A stretch of 64,000 bases of DNA from Pseudomonadota bacterium (GTDB taxonomy: Bacteria > Pseudomonadota > Gammaproteobacteria > Burkholderiales > Burkholderiaceae_B): assembly GCA_023439305.1 (NCBI GenBank), contig JAEXOO010000032.1, positions 1 through 64,000 on the forward strand, read 5' to 3'. A program made the position numbers and the translations under genes. Below, in pieces: positions 17,465 through 26,390 of this stretch. Every line of letters begins with the position of its first letter. Within the stretch, counting starts at the first letter, position 1. The notes under the pieces were generated by a model, which saw only the letters and a program-made list of their open reading frames with translations, did not search any database and had not been told where the DNA came from.

Positions 17465-17803
17465 TCAAAGGGCATTTTCATCGCACTCGCCGGTGCGGAT
17501 GCGGACCACGTGGTCCAGGGGCTGTACAAAGATTTTTCCGTCGCCGATGCGGCCGGTGCGGGCGCTGGTCTGTATGGCTTCCAGCACCGTGTCGAGCAGC
17601 GCGTCGGTGACGGCCAGCTCGATCCGGATCTTGGGCAGGAAGTCCACGGCGTATTCCGCGCCGCGATACAGTTCGGTATGGCCCTTCTGGCGGCCAAAAC
17701 CCTTGACTTCGGTCAGCGTCATCCCCTGTATGCCAAGCTCGGAGAGTGCTTCGCGGATTTCGTCAACCTTGAACGGCTTGACGATGGCGGTAATGAGTTT
17801 CAT
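17465..17803 (-). CDS. glnK: Nitrogen regulatory protein PII (GlnK)
   Basis: GlnK is a 112-residue trimeric PII signal protein. The T-loop Tyr that is uridylylated is in RGAEYAVDF at position 51, and the C-terminal ATP-binding GKIFVQPLDHVVRIRTGE is intact. It senses 2-oxoglutarate, ATP/ADP and nitrogen status, and binds AmtB to block ammonium uptake. The ATG at 17803 (MKLITAIVKP) is the family start; the frame upstream is non-homologous. I looked for a sigma-54 element (TGGCAC-N5-TTGC) upstream and found no convincing one. Confidence 0.95.
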   Translation of the reverse strand: MKLITAIVKPFKVDEIREALSELGIQGMTLTEVKGFGRQKGHTELYRGAEYAVDFLPKIRIELAVTDALLDTVLEAIQTSARTGRIGDGKIFVQPLDHVVRIRTGECDENAL

Positions 17804-18315
17804 AGGTGTTCCTGAAATGAACGCAGATCCGCTGCTTGGGCGGGCGGGGCAGGAACACCGTGCGGGTGGCGATGAATAAGGCTGACCAGGCGGAACTTGT
17901 GATTCCGCAGGTTGAGAGCAATCCCCTTGCTGCATTGCCGCATGAAACAGCAACGCGGGCGCAAGGAAGCGGACCTGTGTTGTAGGTTGAAGAGCAACAC
18001 AATTCCGGCAAGGCGAGTAAGCTGGCTTGGCACGTGACCCCGATCTTGCCTAGTCGGTGGGCAGTGAGGTGACGGCAGCGCTCTGTGACGCCTGTTTCCG
18101 CGGATCTCACCGCCGCAGGAACAAAGACTATGGAAAAATAATATATGTTGCGGCGCAACAAGTGCGCGCTGTCTGCCCTTTTTTTTTGAATAGTCTTAAC
18201 TTTGCAACATTTTGGGCCTCAAATAATAAGGCTCCTCAGGGAACGAAGCGATTCGGGGGCAAGCGGGGCAATGCTATTATCAAGTCCCTTACAGCCCCAG
18301 GATAGCGCCTCAGGA
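17804..18315. other. Intergenic region between glnK and marR
   Basis: No gene is supported in these 512 bases. A short palindrome, GTTGCG-G-CGCAAC, lies near 18146-18158, next to an A/T-rich block that may hold the marR or glnK promoter. I found no sigma-54 site of standard spacing; one TGGCAC at about 18025 has TTGC 12 rather than 5 bases later. Confidence 0.4.
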
Positions 18316-18798
18316 ATGGAGTCAGAAAAGAACACGCTGGATCTGGAGAATTTTCTTCCCTACCAGATCACCATGCTCGCCTCGCATATCGCGGTGACCT
18401 TTGCACGCCACCATGCTCAGCACTTCGGCTTGTCCATCCCGGAATGGCGGATCGTGGCGACCTTGGGGCGCTATGGCACCCTGACCTCGGGCAGCCTGAC
18501 CGACCGAACGGGCATGGACAAAGCCAAGGTCAGCCGCGCCGTGTCGCGCTTGACGGCTTCCAGTCTGATCCAGCGCCGTGACAATGAAAACGACTTGCGC
18601 AGCAATCTGTTGTGCCTGACCGAACAGGGCCAGAGTGTGCACGACCGCATCGTGCCGATTGCGTTGGACCTGGAGCACGAGCTGACCTCTGTGCTTACGG
18701 CAGAAGAGTTGAATTTGTTCAAGCAGATGGTGGGACGGCTGGAAGGGCGTATGACTGAACGCTTCGGCGGCGATTTCAGCGGCGACGCACATATTTGA
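18316..18798 (+). CDS. MarR-family transcriptional regulator
   Basis: This 160-residue winged-helix protein has a DNA-binding domain at about residues 40-115, including LSIPEWRIVATLGRYG, TDRTGMDKAKVSRAVSRL and the wing RRDNENDLRSNLLCLTEQG. MarR proteins usually repress neighbouring genes until a small aromatic or similar ligand binds. Start at ATG 18316 gives a normal N-terminus; the frame is open further upstream. The dioxygenase-MFS pair begins 88 bases downstream, and a long palindrome (18843-18875) lies just before it, the likely binding site. Confidence 0.87.
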   Translation: MESEKNTLDLENFLPYQITMLASHIAVTFARHHAQHFGLSIPEWRIVATLGRYGTLTSGSLTDRTGMDKAKVSRAVSRLTASSLIQRRDNENDLRSNLLCLTEQGQSVHDRIVPIALDLEHELTSVLTAEELNLFKQMVGRLEGRMTERFGGDFSGDAHI

Positions 18799-18842
18799 AA
18801 CCTCAAGGGTAATCACGGAGTTGTAGATGTTCAGCTTCACGC

Positions 18843-18875
18843 TAATATTGTTTCGTTTCAAACGAAACAATATTA
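18843..18875. promoter_or_regulatory. Long perfect palindrome, candidate MarR operator
   Basis: The 16-base arms at 18843-18858 and 18860-18875 are exact reverse complements around a single central C (core GTTTCGTTT-C-AAACGAAAC). It ends immediately before the AAGGAG ribosome-binding site of the dioxygenase gene. A MarR dimer site is the simplest reading; an RNA hairpin that hides the ribosome-binding site is also possible. Confidence 0.7.
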
Positions 18876-18886
18876 AGGAGATGAAT

Positions 18887-19765
18887 ATGCAGCACGTAGC
18901 AGATGGGCCGGAAGCGATAGCGGCTCTGGATGTGACGGTGATGTCACCGGCGATAGGCGTAGAAGTGGCGGGAGTGGATTTGGCGCAGCCGTTGGAGGAG
19001 TCTTTGGTTCAGACCCTGCGCGCCTTGTTGTTGCGGCATAAACTGCTGGTGTTCCGTGACCAGAAGTTGACGGCTGCTCAGCATGTGGGGTTTGCGCGCT
19101 TGTTCGGAGAACTGGAGGTCCATCCGGTGTTTCCGCATGATCCTGAGCATCCCGAGTTGGTGCTGCTGGGCGGCAACAACACGCAGCCGGGGCGAGAGAA
19201 CCTGTATCACAGCGATGTGAGCTGGCGAGCCGAACCTTCTATGGGGTCTATTCTGCGTTGCATTGAATGTCCTGCGGCAGGAGGAGACACTATTTGGTGC
19301 AATATGGCACTGGCTTATGAAAACCTGCCCGCACATATTAAGAATATTGTGCATGAGCTGGAAGCGGTGCACGATTTGCTGCCCGGTTTCATCGACCGCA
19401 TACCTGAAGAAGAAAGAGCGGCGATGCGGGCTCGCTTTCCGGCCCAGACCCACCCTGTGGTGCGCACGCATCCGGAAACCGGCCAGAAAATTCTGTACGT
19501 CAGCAGCTGGACCACGCATCTGGCCAATTACATTGAAACCCGCTTTTTCCATGGCATGCCTGAATTGCAAAGCGGAGCATACGCCCTGCTGCAGTACCTG
19601 GTCGATCAGGCGCGCCATCCAGAGTATCAGGTGCGGCTCAAGTGGCGGCCCGATACCGTGGCGTTCTGGGACAACCGTTCGACCCAGCATTATGCGGTCC
19701 AGGATTACTTCCCCCTGCCTCGCAGAATGGCGCGGGCCACCATCGTTGGCGACGCACCGTACTGA
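18887..19765 (+). CDS. TauD/TfdA-family Fe(II)/2-oxoglutarate-dependent dioxygenase
   Basis: This cytoplasmic oxygenase of about 292 residues probably hydroxylates or cleaves a small organic acid, sulfonate or aromatic ether. The iron ligands are visible: His and Asp in YHSDVSW near residue 108, the distal His in STQHYAVQDY, and the 2-oxoglutarate Arg in RRMARATIVG. Two in-frame ATGs occur (18881, 18887); AAGGAG lies 6 bases before 18887. An MFS transporter follows after 36 bases. The palindrome before it suggests MarR control. The substrate cannot be called. Confidence 0.85.
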   Translation: MQHVADGPEAIAALDVTVMSPAIGVEVAGVDLAQPLEESLVQTLRALLLRHKLLVFRDQKLTAAQHVGFARLFGELEVHPVFPHDPEHPELVLLGGNNTQPGRENLYHSDVSWRAEPSMGSILRCIECPAAGGDTIWCNMALAYENLPAHIKNIVHELEAVHDLLPGFIDRIPEEERAAMRARFPAQTHPVVRTHPETGQKILYVSSWTTHLANYIETRFFHGMPELQSGAYALLQYLVDQARHPEYQVRLKWRPDTVAFWDNRSTQHYAVQDYFPLPRRMARATIVGDAPY

Positions 19766-19801
19766 TTGCGCGGCGCAACTTTCATAGGCTAGGGGGGAGA
19801 C

Positions 19802-21094
19802 ATGGAAAATCAGAAAACGTATTTCCCAGGGCAGCGGTACGTCGTGGTGTTTTTGTTGTTCTTGTTCATGGTGATCAATTTTGCCGACAAGGCGATTTTT
19901 GGTCTGGTGGCAGTACCGCTGATGGAGGAGTTGGCCATAGGCCCGCAGCAGTTCGGCACGATAGCAGGCAGTTTCTTCTTTCTGTTTGCTTTGTCCGGGA
20001 TTGTGGTGGGCTTTATGTCCAACAGTGTTTCATCCCGTTTGTTGTTGAGCGTACTGGTGGTGGTCTGGTCTCTGGCGCAGATTCCCATCGCCACCGGTGC
20101 CAGCACGATTGCGGCCTTGATGGCATGCCGTATTCTGCTGGGGGTGGGAGAGGGGCCGGCCTATCCGCTGGCCCTGCACGCCTGCTACAAGTGGTTTCCG
20201 GATAAAGAGCGCACGTGGCCGACCGCTATCGTCATGCAGGGCGGGCAGGTGGGCATGCTGCTGGCCGGCCCCGTGGTGGGATACCTGGTCCTTAGCCATG
20301 GCTGGCGGTCGGTATTCTGGGTGACGGCAGCTGCGGGCGTGCTGTGGCTGCTGTTCTGGGCCTTGTTGGGCAAGGATGGCCCGATCACGGCGACGGCCGC
20401 TCAGGCGCAGCCTGAATCGCCCAAAGCCGAGCCATCGCCTCCCTATCGCTCGGTTCTGCTCAATCGAACGTTCATCGGCAATCTGATCATGTATTGGGTC
20501 GCTTACTGGTGCGCTGCCCTGGTTTTCACCTGGTTGCCGGCCTACTTGCAACGCGGCCTGCATTTTGAGCCGGAACAGGCCGGGTGGTTATTCTCGTTGT
20601 GCATCTTCGTGGCCATTCCGGTCGTGTCGTGCGGATCCTATCTATCCAATCGTTTGACCCGCGCGGGCTGTTCATCGCGTGTGGCGCGGGCTGGCCTGAC
20701 GGCTGCGTTTCTGGCGGGCGGGGCTTTTTGCCTGCTGGCGGCCAGCTTGCTGACGCTGGGAAGCTGGGCGACCGTTGTGCTGATTGCCTTTGGGTTGAGT
20801 CTGCCGCAAGTGGGGTTCGTGTTGTGTTCAGCGATCTCCGCCCAGATCAGTCCACCCGAAAAACGCGGCTCGACGCTGGCCATCACCAATTCCTTGTCGA
20901 CAACGGCAGGCCTGGTGGCGCCCATCGTCATGGGGCGGTTGATTCAGGCAGCGCCGGGCACATCGGGGTTTTTGACGGGGTTTGCGTTGACGGCGGTTCT
21001 GTTGCTCGCCGGTGCAGTGGCAGGGTGGTGGATGGTGGATCCGGCACGGCCGCTGTCAGGCGCATCTGGATCTGGGAGTCGGGTTCCAGCCTGA
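19802..21094 (+). CDS. MFS transporter (anion:cation symporter-like)
   Basis: This 430-residue polytopic carrier has twelve hydrophobic segments. The first helix FLLFLFMVINFADKAIFGLV resembles the ACS family (tartrate, galactonate, phthalate transporters), and the first cytoplasmic loop region has RILLGVGEGPAYP in place of the usual A-like signature. GGGGGGAG lies 5 bases before the ATG. It follows the dioxygenase by 36 bases, so it probably imports that enzyme's substrate. Confidence 0.85.
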   Translation: MENQKTYFPGQRYVVVFLLFLFMVINFADKAIFGLVAVPLMEELAIGPQQFGTIAGSFFFLFALSGIVVGFMSNSVSSRLLLSVLVVVWSLAQIPIATGASTIAALMACRILLGVGEGPAYPLALHACYKWFPDKERTWPTAIVMQGGQVGMLLAGPVVGYLVLSHGWRSVFWVTAAAGVLWLLFWALLGKDGPITATAAQAQPESPKAEPSPPYRSVLLNRTFIGNLIMYWVAYWCAALVFTWLPAYLQRGLHFEPEQAGWLFSLCIFVAIPVVSCGSYLSNRLTRAGCSSRVARAGLTAAFLAGGAFCLLAASLLTLGSWATVVLIAFGLSLPQVGFVLCSAISAQISPPEKRGSTLAITNSLSTTAGLVAPIVMGRLIQAAPGTSGFLTGFALTAVLLLAGAVAGWWMVDPARPLSGASGSGSRVPA

Positions 21095-21116
21095 TCGCTG
21101 CTTGAACGGTAGACGC

Positions 21117-21140
21117 AAAAAAGCCCGCTCTTGAGCGGGC
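21117..21140 (-). terminator. Terminator downstream of tRNA-Lys
   Basis: GCCCGCTC (21123-21130) pairs with GAGCGGGC (21133-21140). On the minus strand this hairpin is followed by six Ts, fitting termination of the tRNA transcript. It also lies after the convergent MFS gene but has only a weak T-run in that direction. Confidence 0.65.
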
Positions 21141-21220
21141 TGATTTACGAGTTTGCGAAGCAATATATAATTTGCGGAGCAAACGCTTACGGAGAAATCC
21201 TCTGTAAGCCGCAAGATACT

Positions 21221-21296
21221 TGGTGGGTCGTGACAGACTCGAACTGTCGACCAATGGATTAAGAGTCCAGTGCTCTACCAACTGAGCTAACGACCC
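21221..21296 (-). tRNA. tRNA-Lys (anticodon CUU)
   Basis: This 76-base tRNA folds as a standard cloverleaf. The acceptor strand is GGGTCGT paired with ACGACCC, followed by an encoded CCA. The D-arm is GCTC-AGTTGGTA-GAGC. The anticodon loop CTCTTAA gives anticodon CUU, which reads AAG. The T-arm contains TTCGAGT. The gene is alone on the minus strand. Confidence 0.95.
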
Positions 21297-21441
21297 GTGT
21301 TTCCTGCGAAGAAAATGATTATAGAGCGAAACTATTTTCGCACAATACGTGTTTACATATTTTTACATCTATAGCTGTCTGAGCGAGTAAAAAATGGCGG
21401 CCACGGAGAATCCGGTAAAGGCGCGGCCGCCAAAAGGGAAC

Positions 21442-22962
21442 TCAGTTCGCCATGGCCAGGGCCTGCCGGGTGCGGCGTTTCCGGGCCAGTGTTGAATACA
21501 GCAGACCCAGAATCAGCAGGAGGCTGGCCAGCATGAAGCCGGCGCTGATAGGGCGCTCGACAAAGACGGTCAGATCGCCGCGCGAGAGCAGCAGGGCCCG
21601 GCGGAAGTTTTCTTCCACCATCGGGCCCAGTACGAACCCCAGCAGCAAGGGGGCGGGCTCGAAGTCCAGCCGCATGAACAGATAGCCCACGATGCCAAAG
21701 AACAGCACCATGCCCACGTCGAACAAATTGTTGTTGGTGCTGTAGACGCCGACGCAGACAAAGAACAGTGCGGCCGGGAACAAGTACTTGAACGGTACCG
21801 TCAACATGCGTATCCACATGCCGATCAGCGGCAGGTTCAGCAGCAGCAGGATCAAATTGCCGACCCAGAAACTGGCGATCAGTCCCCAGAACATATCGGC
21901 ATGCTCCAGCATCATCTGCGGACCAGGCTGGATGCCGTGGATGATCAGGGCGCCCAGCATCAGAGCCATGACTGGATCACCGGGTATGCCCAGGCTCAGC
22001 GTGGGAATGAAGCTGGTCTGGGTGGATGCGCTGGTGGCCGCTTCGGGGGAGGCGATGCCTTCGATGGCGCCCCGGCCAAAACGAGAGGGATCCTTGGCTA
22101 CTTTTTTCTCCGTGGCATAAGCAATAAAGGAGGCGATGGTCGGGCCGGTGCCGGGCAGGATGCCGAAGGCCGCGCCGATGGAGGTGCCGCGTACGAGGGC
22201 GCCACGCGATTGACGCAGGTCGCCTTTTTGCGGCCGCAGCGACTTGAGCGTGACCTTGCTGCTGACCAGGCTGTTCTCCGGCGTGATCTGGTTGATGTTT
22301 TTCAGAAAGTCGGCCACGCCGAACAGGCCCATGGCCAGTGCGACGATCTGCAGGCCGTCACTCAGTTCCATGATGTCGAAGGTAAAGCGCATCACGCCGC
22401 TGTTCACGTCGGTGCCAATTACACCCATCAGCAGTCCCAGTATGACCATGGCCACGCCTTTCAGCGCCGAGCCGCGCGCCAGGGTTGCACCGGCCAGCAG
22501 TCCCAGCATCATCATGGCGAAGTACTCTGCCGGCCCGAAGAGAAAGGCAATGTCGACCAGAGCCGGAGAGAACAGCATCATCGCCAGGATGCCAATGGTC
22601 GCGCCGAAGAACGAGGAGCACATCAGCATGAACAGGGCCGAGCCGGCCTTGCCGTTGCGCGCCATGGGGTTGCCGTCCAGGCAGGCCACGGCATGTGAGG
22701 CCGTGCCGGGCAGATTCAGCATGATGGAGGTGATGCCTCCGCCGTATTGCGAGCCGTAGTAGATTCCGGCCAGCATGATCAGCGCCGCCGTTGGCGTCAT
22801 GGTGTAGGTCAGCGGTAAGAGAATGGAAATGGCGGCCAGGACCCCCATGCCGGGCAGCACCCCGATCAGGTTGCCCATGAAGACGCCGAAAATTGCCCAG
22901 ATCAGGTTGTCCCATTGCAGCGCGACCTGGAAGCCGTTGAGCAGGTTAAGCAGGGTATCCAT
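21442..22962 (-). CDS. tctA: Tripartite tricarboxylate transporter, large membrane subunit (TctA)
   Basis: This 506-residue membrane protein matches TctA, with family blocks GVLPGMGVLAAISILLPLTY near residue 34, GGITSIMLNLPGTASHAVACLDG, and IPGDPVMALMLGALIIHGIQPGP in the middle, then a C-terminal loop VEENFRRALLLSRGD. TctA and TctB form a secondary transporter fed by a periplasmic receptor (TctC), which is not encoded here. The start is 3 bases after the tctB stop, so the pair is one operon. Confidence 0.92.
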   Translation of the reverse strand: MDTLLNLLNGFQVALQWDNLIWAIFGVFMGNLIGVLPGMGVLAAISILLPLTYTMTPTAALIMLAGIYYGSQYGGGITSIMLNLPGTASHAVACLDGNPMARNGKAGSALFMLMCSSFFGATIGILAMMLFSPALVDIAFLFGPAEYFAMMMLGLLAGATLARGSALKGVAMVILGLLMGVIGTDVNSGVMRFTFDIMELSDGLQIVALAMGLFGVADFLKNINQITPENSLVSSKVTLKSLRPQKGDLRQSRGALVRGTSIGAAFGILPGTGPTIASFIAYATEKKVAKDPSRFGRGAIEGIASPEAATSASTQTSFIPTLSLGIPGDPVMALMLGALIIHGIQPGPQMMLEHADMFWGLIASFWVGNLILLLLNLPLIGMWIRMLTVPFKYLFPAALFFVCVGVYSTNNNLFDVGMVLFFGIVGYLFMRLDFEPAPLLLGFVLGPMVEENFRRALLLSRGDLTVFVERPISAGFMLASLLLILGLLYSTLARKRRTRQALAMAN

Positions 22963-22965
22963 GGC

Positions 22966-23424
22966 TCACCCCCAGCGCAGCAAGGGGAACTGCAGGCTGA
23001 GCCCCCAATGGAAAATAAGCGAGCCGGCCACGGTCATGAACACGGCCAGCAGGGCAGCGGTCTTGAGCGTGTGCTGGCGATCGCCCAATGCGGAAATGAA
23101 GACCAGTGCAAAGGTGGCCGGGGCCAGGCCGCCCCATTTGCCAAAAAACATGAAGGCCAGGATACCGGCGGTGATGCAACCCCAGCCGCGCCACTGCGGC
23201 GGGGGCGGCGCTGTTTCTTCTGTAACTGTGGATGGCGCCTGTCCCGTCAGGGCGATGGCCAGGCCCAGCAGGGCCAGAAGAACGCCCAGCATCAAGGGAA
23301 AGTAGCCTGGCCCCATGCGTTGCAGCGTGCCGATGCTGTAGCTGACGGAGGTTATGGCGGTCGCCAGTCCCAGCGCCAGCATGGCGCCGCCTGCGATCAG
23401 ATTCTGTCTGCCGTGCAGTTTCAT
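22966..23424 (-). CDS. tctB: Tripartite tricarboxylate transporter, small membrane subunit (TctB)
   Basis: This 152-residue membrane protein has four hydrophobic helices. The diagnostic N-terminal segment GTLQRMGPGYFPLMLGVLLALLG matches TctB (DUF1468). The ATG at 23424 gives the short N-terminus expected; the longer frame upstream is not supported. The missing TctC receptor gene may lie elsewhere, as is common in Alcaligenaceae, which carry many scattered tctC-like genes. Confidence 0.88.
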   Translation of the reverse strand: MKLHGRQNLIAGGAMLALGLATAITSVSYSIGTLQRMGPGYFPLMLGVLLALLGLAIALTGQAPSTVTEETAPPPPQWRGWGCITAGILAFMFFGKWGGLAPATFALVFISALGDRQHTLKTAALLAVFMTVAGSLIFHWGLSLQFPLLRWG

Positions 23425-23585
23425 TATTGTGTGTCTCCAGAGAGCGCATGATTGCGCGGCTCCATAGTAGGGACACGTGGGGACGGCGGGGATTACAGCT
23501 GCCTTACCAAACGGTAATGTCGCACTTGGTTCTTGGAACTGGCTGCGGTCGCCGGCCAGGGAGTGCTGGCCGGCGGTTTTTGGGG

Positions 23586-24434
23586 TCAGCGAGGATCGGC
23601 TAAGGCGAAGGTGTCGCAACTGCGCAGCTGGCCGCTGCGATAGCCTTCCTGGAACCAGGCCATGCGCTGCTTGGCGCTGCCGTGGGTGAAGGAATCGGGT
23701 ACGACATAACCTTGGGCCTGCTTTTGCAAGGTGTCGTCGCCCACGGCCTGGGCGGCGGCCATGGCTTCCTCGATGTCGCCGGGTTCCAGTATCTGGCGCT
23801 GGGCGTCCGCGTGATGCGCCCAGATCCCCGCATAGCAGTCGGCCTGAAGTTCAAGGCGTACCGATGCCTGGTTGGCGCGCGCCTGCGAGCCGCTGCGGCG
23901 TGCCTGATCTACGGCGCGCATATTGCCGAGCTGGTTCTGTACATGGTGTCCGACCTCGTGGGCGATGACGTACGCGGGCGCGAAGTCGCCTTTGACGCCC
24001 ATGCCGCGCTCCATTTCGTCGAAAAAGCCCAGGTCTATATAGAGTTTCTGGTCGCCGGGGCAGTAGAAAGGCCCCATGGCGGATTGGCCGGTGCCGCAGG
24101 CCGTGGGTGTTGCGCCCCGATACAGCACCAGAACGGGGTCGCTGTACTGGCCGTTAGTCTGCTGGCGGAAAATGTCGCGCCAGACGTCTTCTGTTTCGCC
24201 CAGTACTTTGGCGATGTACTGACCCTGGGCGTCGTTGGCGGGTACGGATTGAGCCGGCGGCTGGCCGGTCGGGCCATCGGCCAGGTTCAACACCATATTG
24301 GGGTCTATGCCAAAGTACATGGCGACCAATGCCAGCACGACCGTGCCCAGGCCGATTTTGCCGCGCCCGATGCGCGGGCCGGAGGAGCGGCGGTCTTCGA
24401 CGTTCTGGCTGGAGCGGGATCGACCCAGACGCAT
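23586..24434 (-). CDS. Neutral zinc metallopeptidase (YpfJ/KPN_02809 family)
   Basis: This is a membrane-anchored protein of about 282 residues with one N-terminal transmembrane helix (KIGLGTVVLALVAMYFGI, about residues 26-43) and a zinc-metallopeptidase domain. The active-site motif HEVGHHVQ is near residue 159 and a likely third ligand follows in LELQADCYAG. Other family blocks are GPFYCPGDQKLYIDLGF and FTHGSAKQRMAWFQEGY. The ATG at 24434 follows a good AAGGAG on the minus strand. Substrates are unknown. Confidence 0.88.
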   Translation of the reverse strand: MRLGRSRSSQNVEDRRSSGPRIGRGKIGLGTVVLALVAMYFGIDPNMVLNLADGPTGQPPAQSVPANDAQGQYIAKVLGETEDVWRDIFRQQTNGQYSDPVLVLYRGATPTACGTGQSAMGPFYCPGDQKLYIDLGFFDEMERGMGVKGDFAPAYVIAHEVGHHVQNQLGNMRAVDQARRSGSQARANQASVRLELQADCYAGIWAHHADAQRQILEPGDIEEAMAAAQAVGDDTLQKQAQGYVVPDSFTHGSAKQRMAWFQEGYRSGQLRSCDTFALADPR

Positions 24435-24676
24435 CACGTTCTCCTTGTTCTGAAAAGCGTCAATGTACTCCGAATCGGAGCGGGCGGGATTGCAGGCTGT
24501 AAGGCCACATGGCCGCCTGTGGCTGGCCGATTTTTGCTCTGCCACTATAAGTGATTGAAGTGTAGGCTTAAATTGGGTTTTTCCAGAGGGTTTCCCCATT
24601 TTTTCCCACTGAGATTGTGGATAAGCCGCCTCGGTGTATGCTGTTTGGCTTGAGCATGGCAAGAGGGAGAAGCCGC

Positions 24677-26323
24677 ATGCTGGCTGGTACGTTGTTGACT
24701 TTGCGCGATCATGCGCGAGTGCGTGCGATCGGCGCTGTCGTGGCGCGTTACGGCATTCAGGACGTGATGCAGCGCCTGGGGGTGTCCGAGTTGTGGCCAG
24801 GCAGCCGGGAGCGCATGCCGGCTGCCGAGCGGGATCATGCCGCGCCGGTGCGCTTGCGCCGCGCTCTGGAGGAATTGGGTCCTACCTTCGTCAAGCTAGG
24901 GCAGATTCTGGCCACGCGCAACGACCTTTTACCGCTGGAGTGGACTCAGGAGCTGGAAAAGCTGCAAGGGCAAGCCGAGCCGGTGCCGTGGGCGGACATG
25001 AAACCGGTGCTGGAGCAGGCCCTGGGCCAGAGCCTGGAGCAGGCGTTTGAGCAGTTCGATACCGATGTGCTGGCGGCCGCGTCCATCGCACAGGTCTACC
25101 GTGCGCGTCTGCACGATGGTACGGAGGTGGTTGTCAAGGTGCAGCGGCCTGGGTTGGAGCCCTTGATCCGGGCCGACTTGCGCTTGCTGGCGCAAGTGGC
25201 GCGCCTGGTGCAGCAACAGGGGCTGTTGCCGGAGTACCGGCCGCACGATATCGTACGGGCGCTGGCGCAGGCCATTGCCGACGAATTGGACTTTACTCGT
25301 GAAGCGGTCAACGGCACGACGGTCCGGGACAATCTGAGCGGGCTGGATTACGTGCTTGTACCACGCGTGCACGATGTCTGGACCAGTCCGACAGTCATGG
25401 TGCAGGACTATGTGCAGGGCGCCTCGCCGGTGGATGCTGCGGCTTTGAAAGCTATCGGGGCCGATCGCGCTCTATTGGCCCGGCGCGGAGCGGTGGCCTT
25501 TCTGCATATGGTGCTTGAAGACGGCTTGTTCCATGCGGATCCGCATCCGGGCAATATGCTCGCCTTGCCTGGCAATCGGGTGGCCTTCATTGATTTCGGA
25601 CTGGTCGGGCATCTGACCGAACGTCGTCGCCAGCAGTTGCTGGTGCTGCTGCGCGCCATTGTGGACGGGCAGGCGGACGGCGTCGCCACGACCTTGCTGG
25701 ACTGGTCCGGCGCCGATGACTTCGACTGGGCCAGGCTGGAAGAAAGTGCACAGCGCTATGTGGCCCGGCAAAGTAGCGGCTTGCTGTCGATCTCGGCAGC
25801 CCTTTTGGATTTCATGTCCCTGGCGCGAGAGAACCGGCTGATGCTGCCGCCGGATCTCGCCCTTTTGTTCAAAGCCTTCATTACTGCGGATGGCGTGCTC
25901 AAGCGGCTGGATCCGCAGTTCGATGTGATCGCAGTGGCCCAGCCCATGATTGCCGCCATGATGCGTCGTCAGTATTCGCCCCGCCGCCTCTATGCGGACC
26001 TGCAACGCAGCCTGCTGGAGTCGCGCCAGCTGGCGATGGATGCGCCGCAACTGCTGCGTCTGTTGATGCACCGCGTGCGCCAGGGCAAGCTGCAGGCCCG
26101 CATCGAGATTCAGGGCATGCCGCGTCTGGGCGCGTCGCTGGAAAAAGCAGCGACCCGTCTGGCCATCGCCATTGTCACGGCCGCGTTTGTGCTGGTCCTG
26201 GGGCCGGGGCTGCTGACGCGGGGTCCTGCCTGGCTGGGCTTGACCATTTTTGGCTGGGCCGGTTTGCTCGCGGCTTTGTCAGGATTGGTGCTGGTGTTAT
26301 GGGGCTATTGGCGACGGCGGTAA
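24677..26323 (+). CDS. ubiB: UbiB/ABC1-family atypical kinase
   Basis: This protein, about 548 residues, belongs to the UbiB (ABC1/ADCK) family needed for ubiquinone biosynthesis. The hallmark KxGQ segment is FVKLGQILATRNDLLP (about residue 73), with the A-rich loop AASIAQVYRA, the Lys strand VVVKVQRPG, the catalytic-loop variant HADPHPGN and FIDFGLVG. Two hydrophobic helices end the protein. Possible starts are 24656 and 24677; the latter has GGGAG 8 bases upstream. It is not beside ubiE/ubiJ here, so it may be a paralogue. Confidence 0.85.
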   Translation: MLAGTLLTLRDHARVRAIGAVVARYGIQDVMQRLGVSELWPGSRERMPAAERDHAAPVRLRRALEELGPTFVKLGQILATRNDLLPLEWTQELEKLQGQAEPVPWADMKPVLEQALGQSLEQAFEQFDTDVLAAASIAQVYRARLHDGTEVVVKVQRPGLEPLIRADLRLLAQVARLVQQQGLLPEYRPHDIVRALAQAIADELDFTREAVNGTTVRDNLSGLDYVLVPRVHDVWTSPTVMVQDYVQGASPVDAAALKAIGADRALLARRGAVAFLHMVLEDGLFHADPHPGNMLALPGNRVAFIDFGLVGHLTERRRQQLLVLLRAIVDGQADGVATTLLDWSGADDFDWARLEESAQRYVARQSSGLLSISAALLDFMSLARENRLMLPPDLALLFKAFITADGVLKRLDPQFDVIAVAQPMIAAMMRRQYSPRRLYADLQRSLLESRQLAMDAPQLLRLLMHRVRQGKLQARIEIQGMPRLGASLEKAATRLAIAIVTAAFVLVLGPGLLTRGPAWLGLTIFGWAGLLAALSGLVLVLWGYWRRR

Positions 26324-26390
26324 TGTTGAATTTGCCAAGGCGACCGTTTCCAACGAAGATGCGGGGGTTTCAAGCCTTGAAGGGATTGCT

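Noticed and set aside
18020..18050. TGGCAC...TTGC as a sigma-54 promoter for glnK-amtB
   Set aside because: The spacing between the two boxes is 12 rather than 5 bases, and it is on the wrong strand for glnK.
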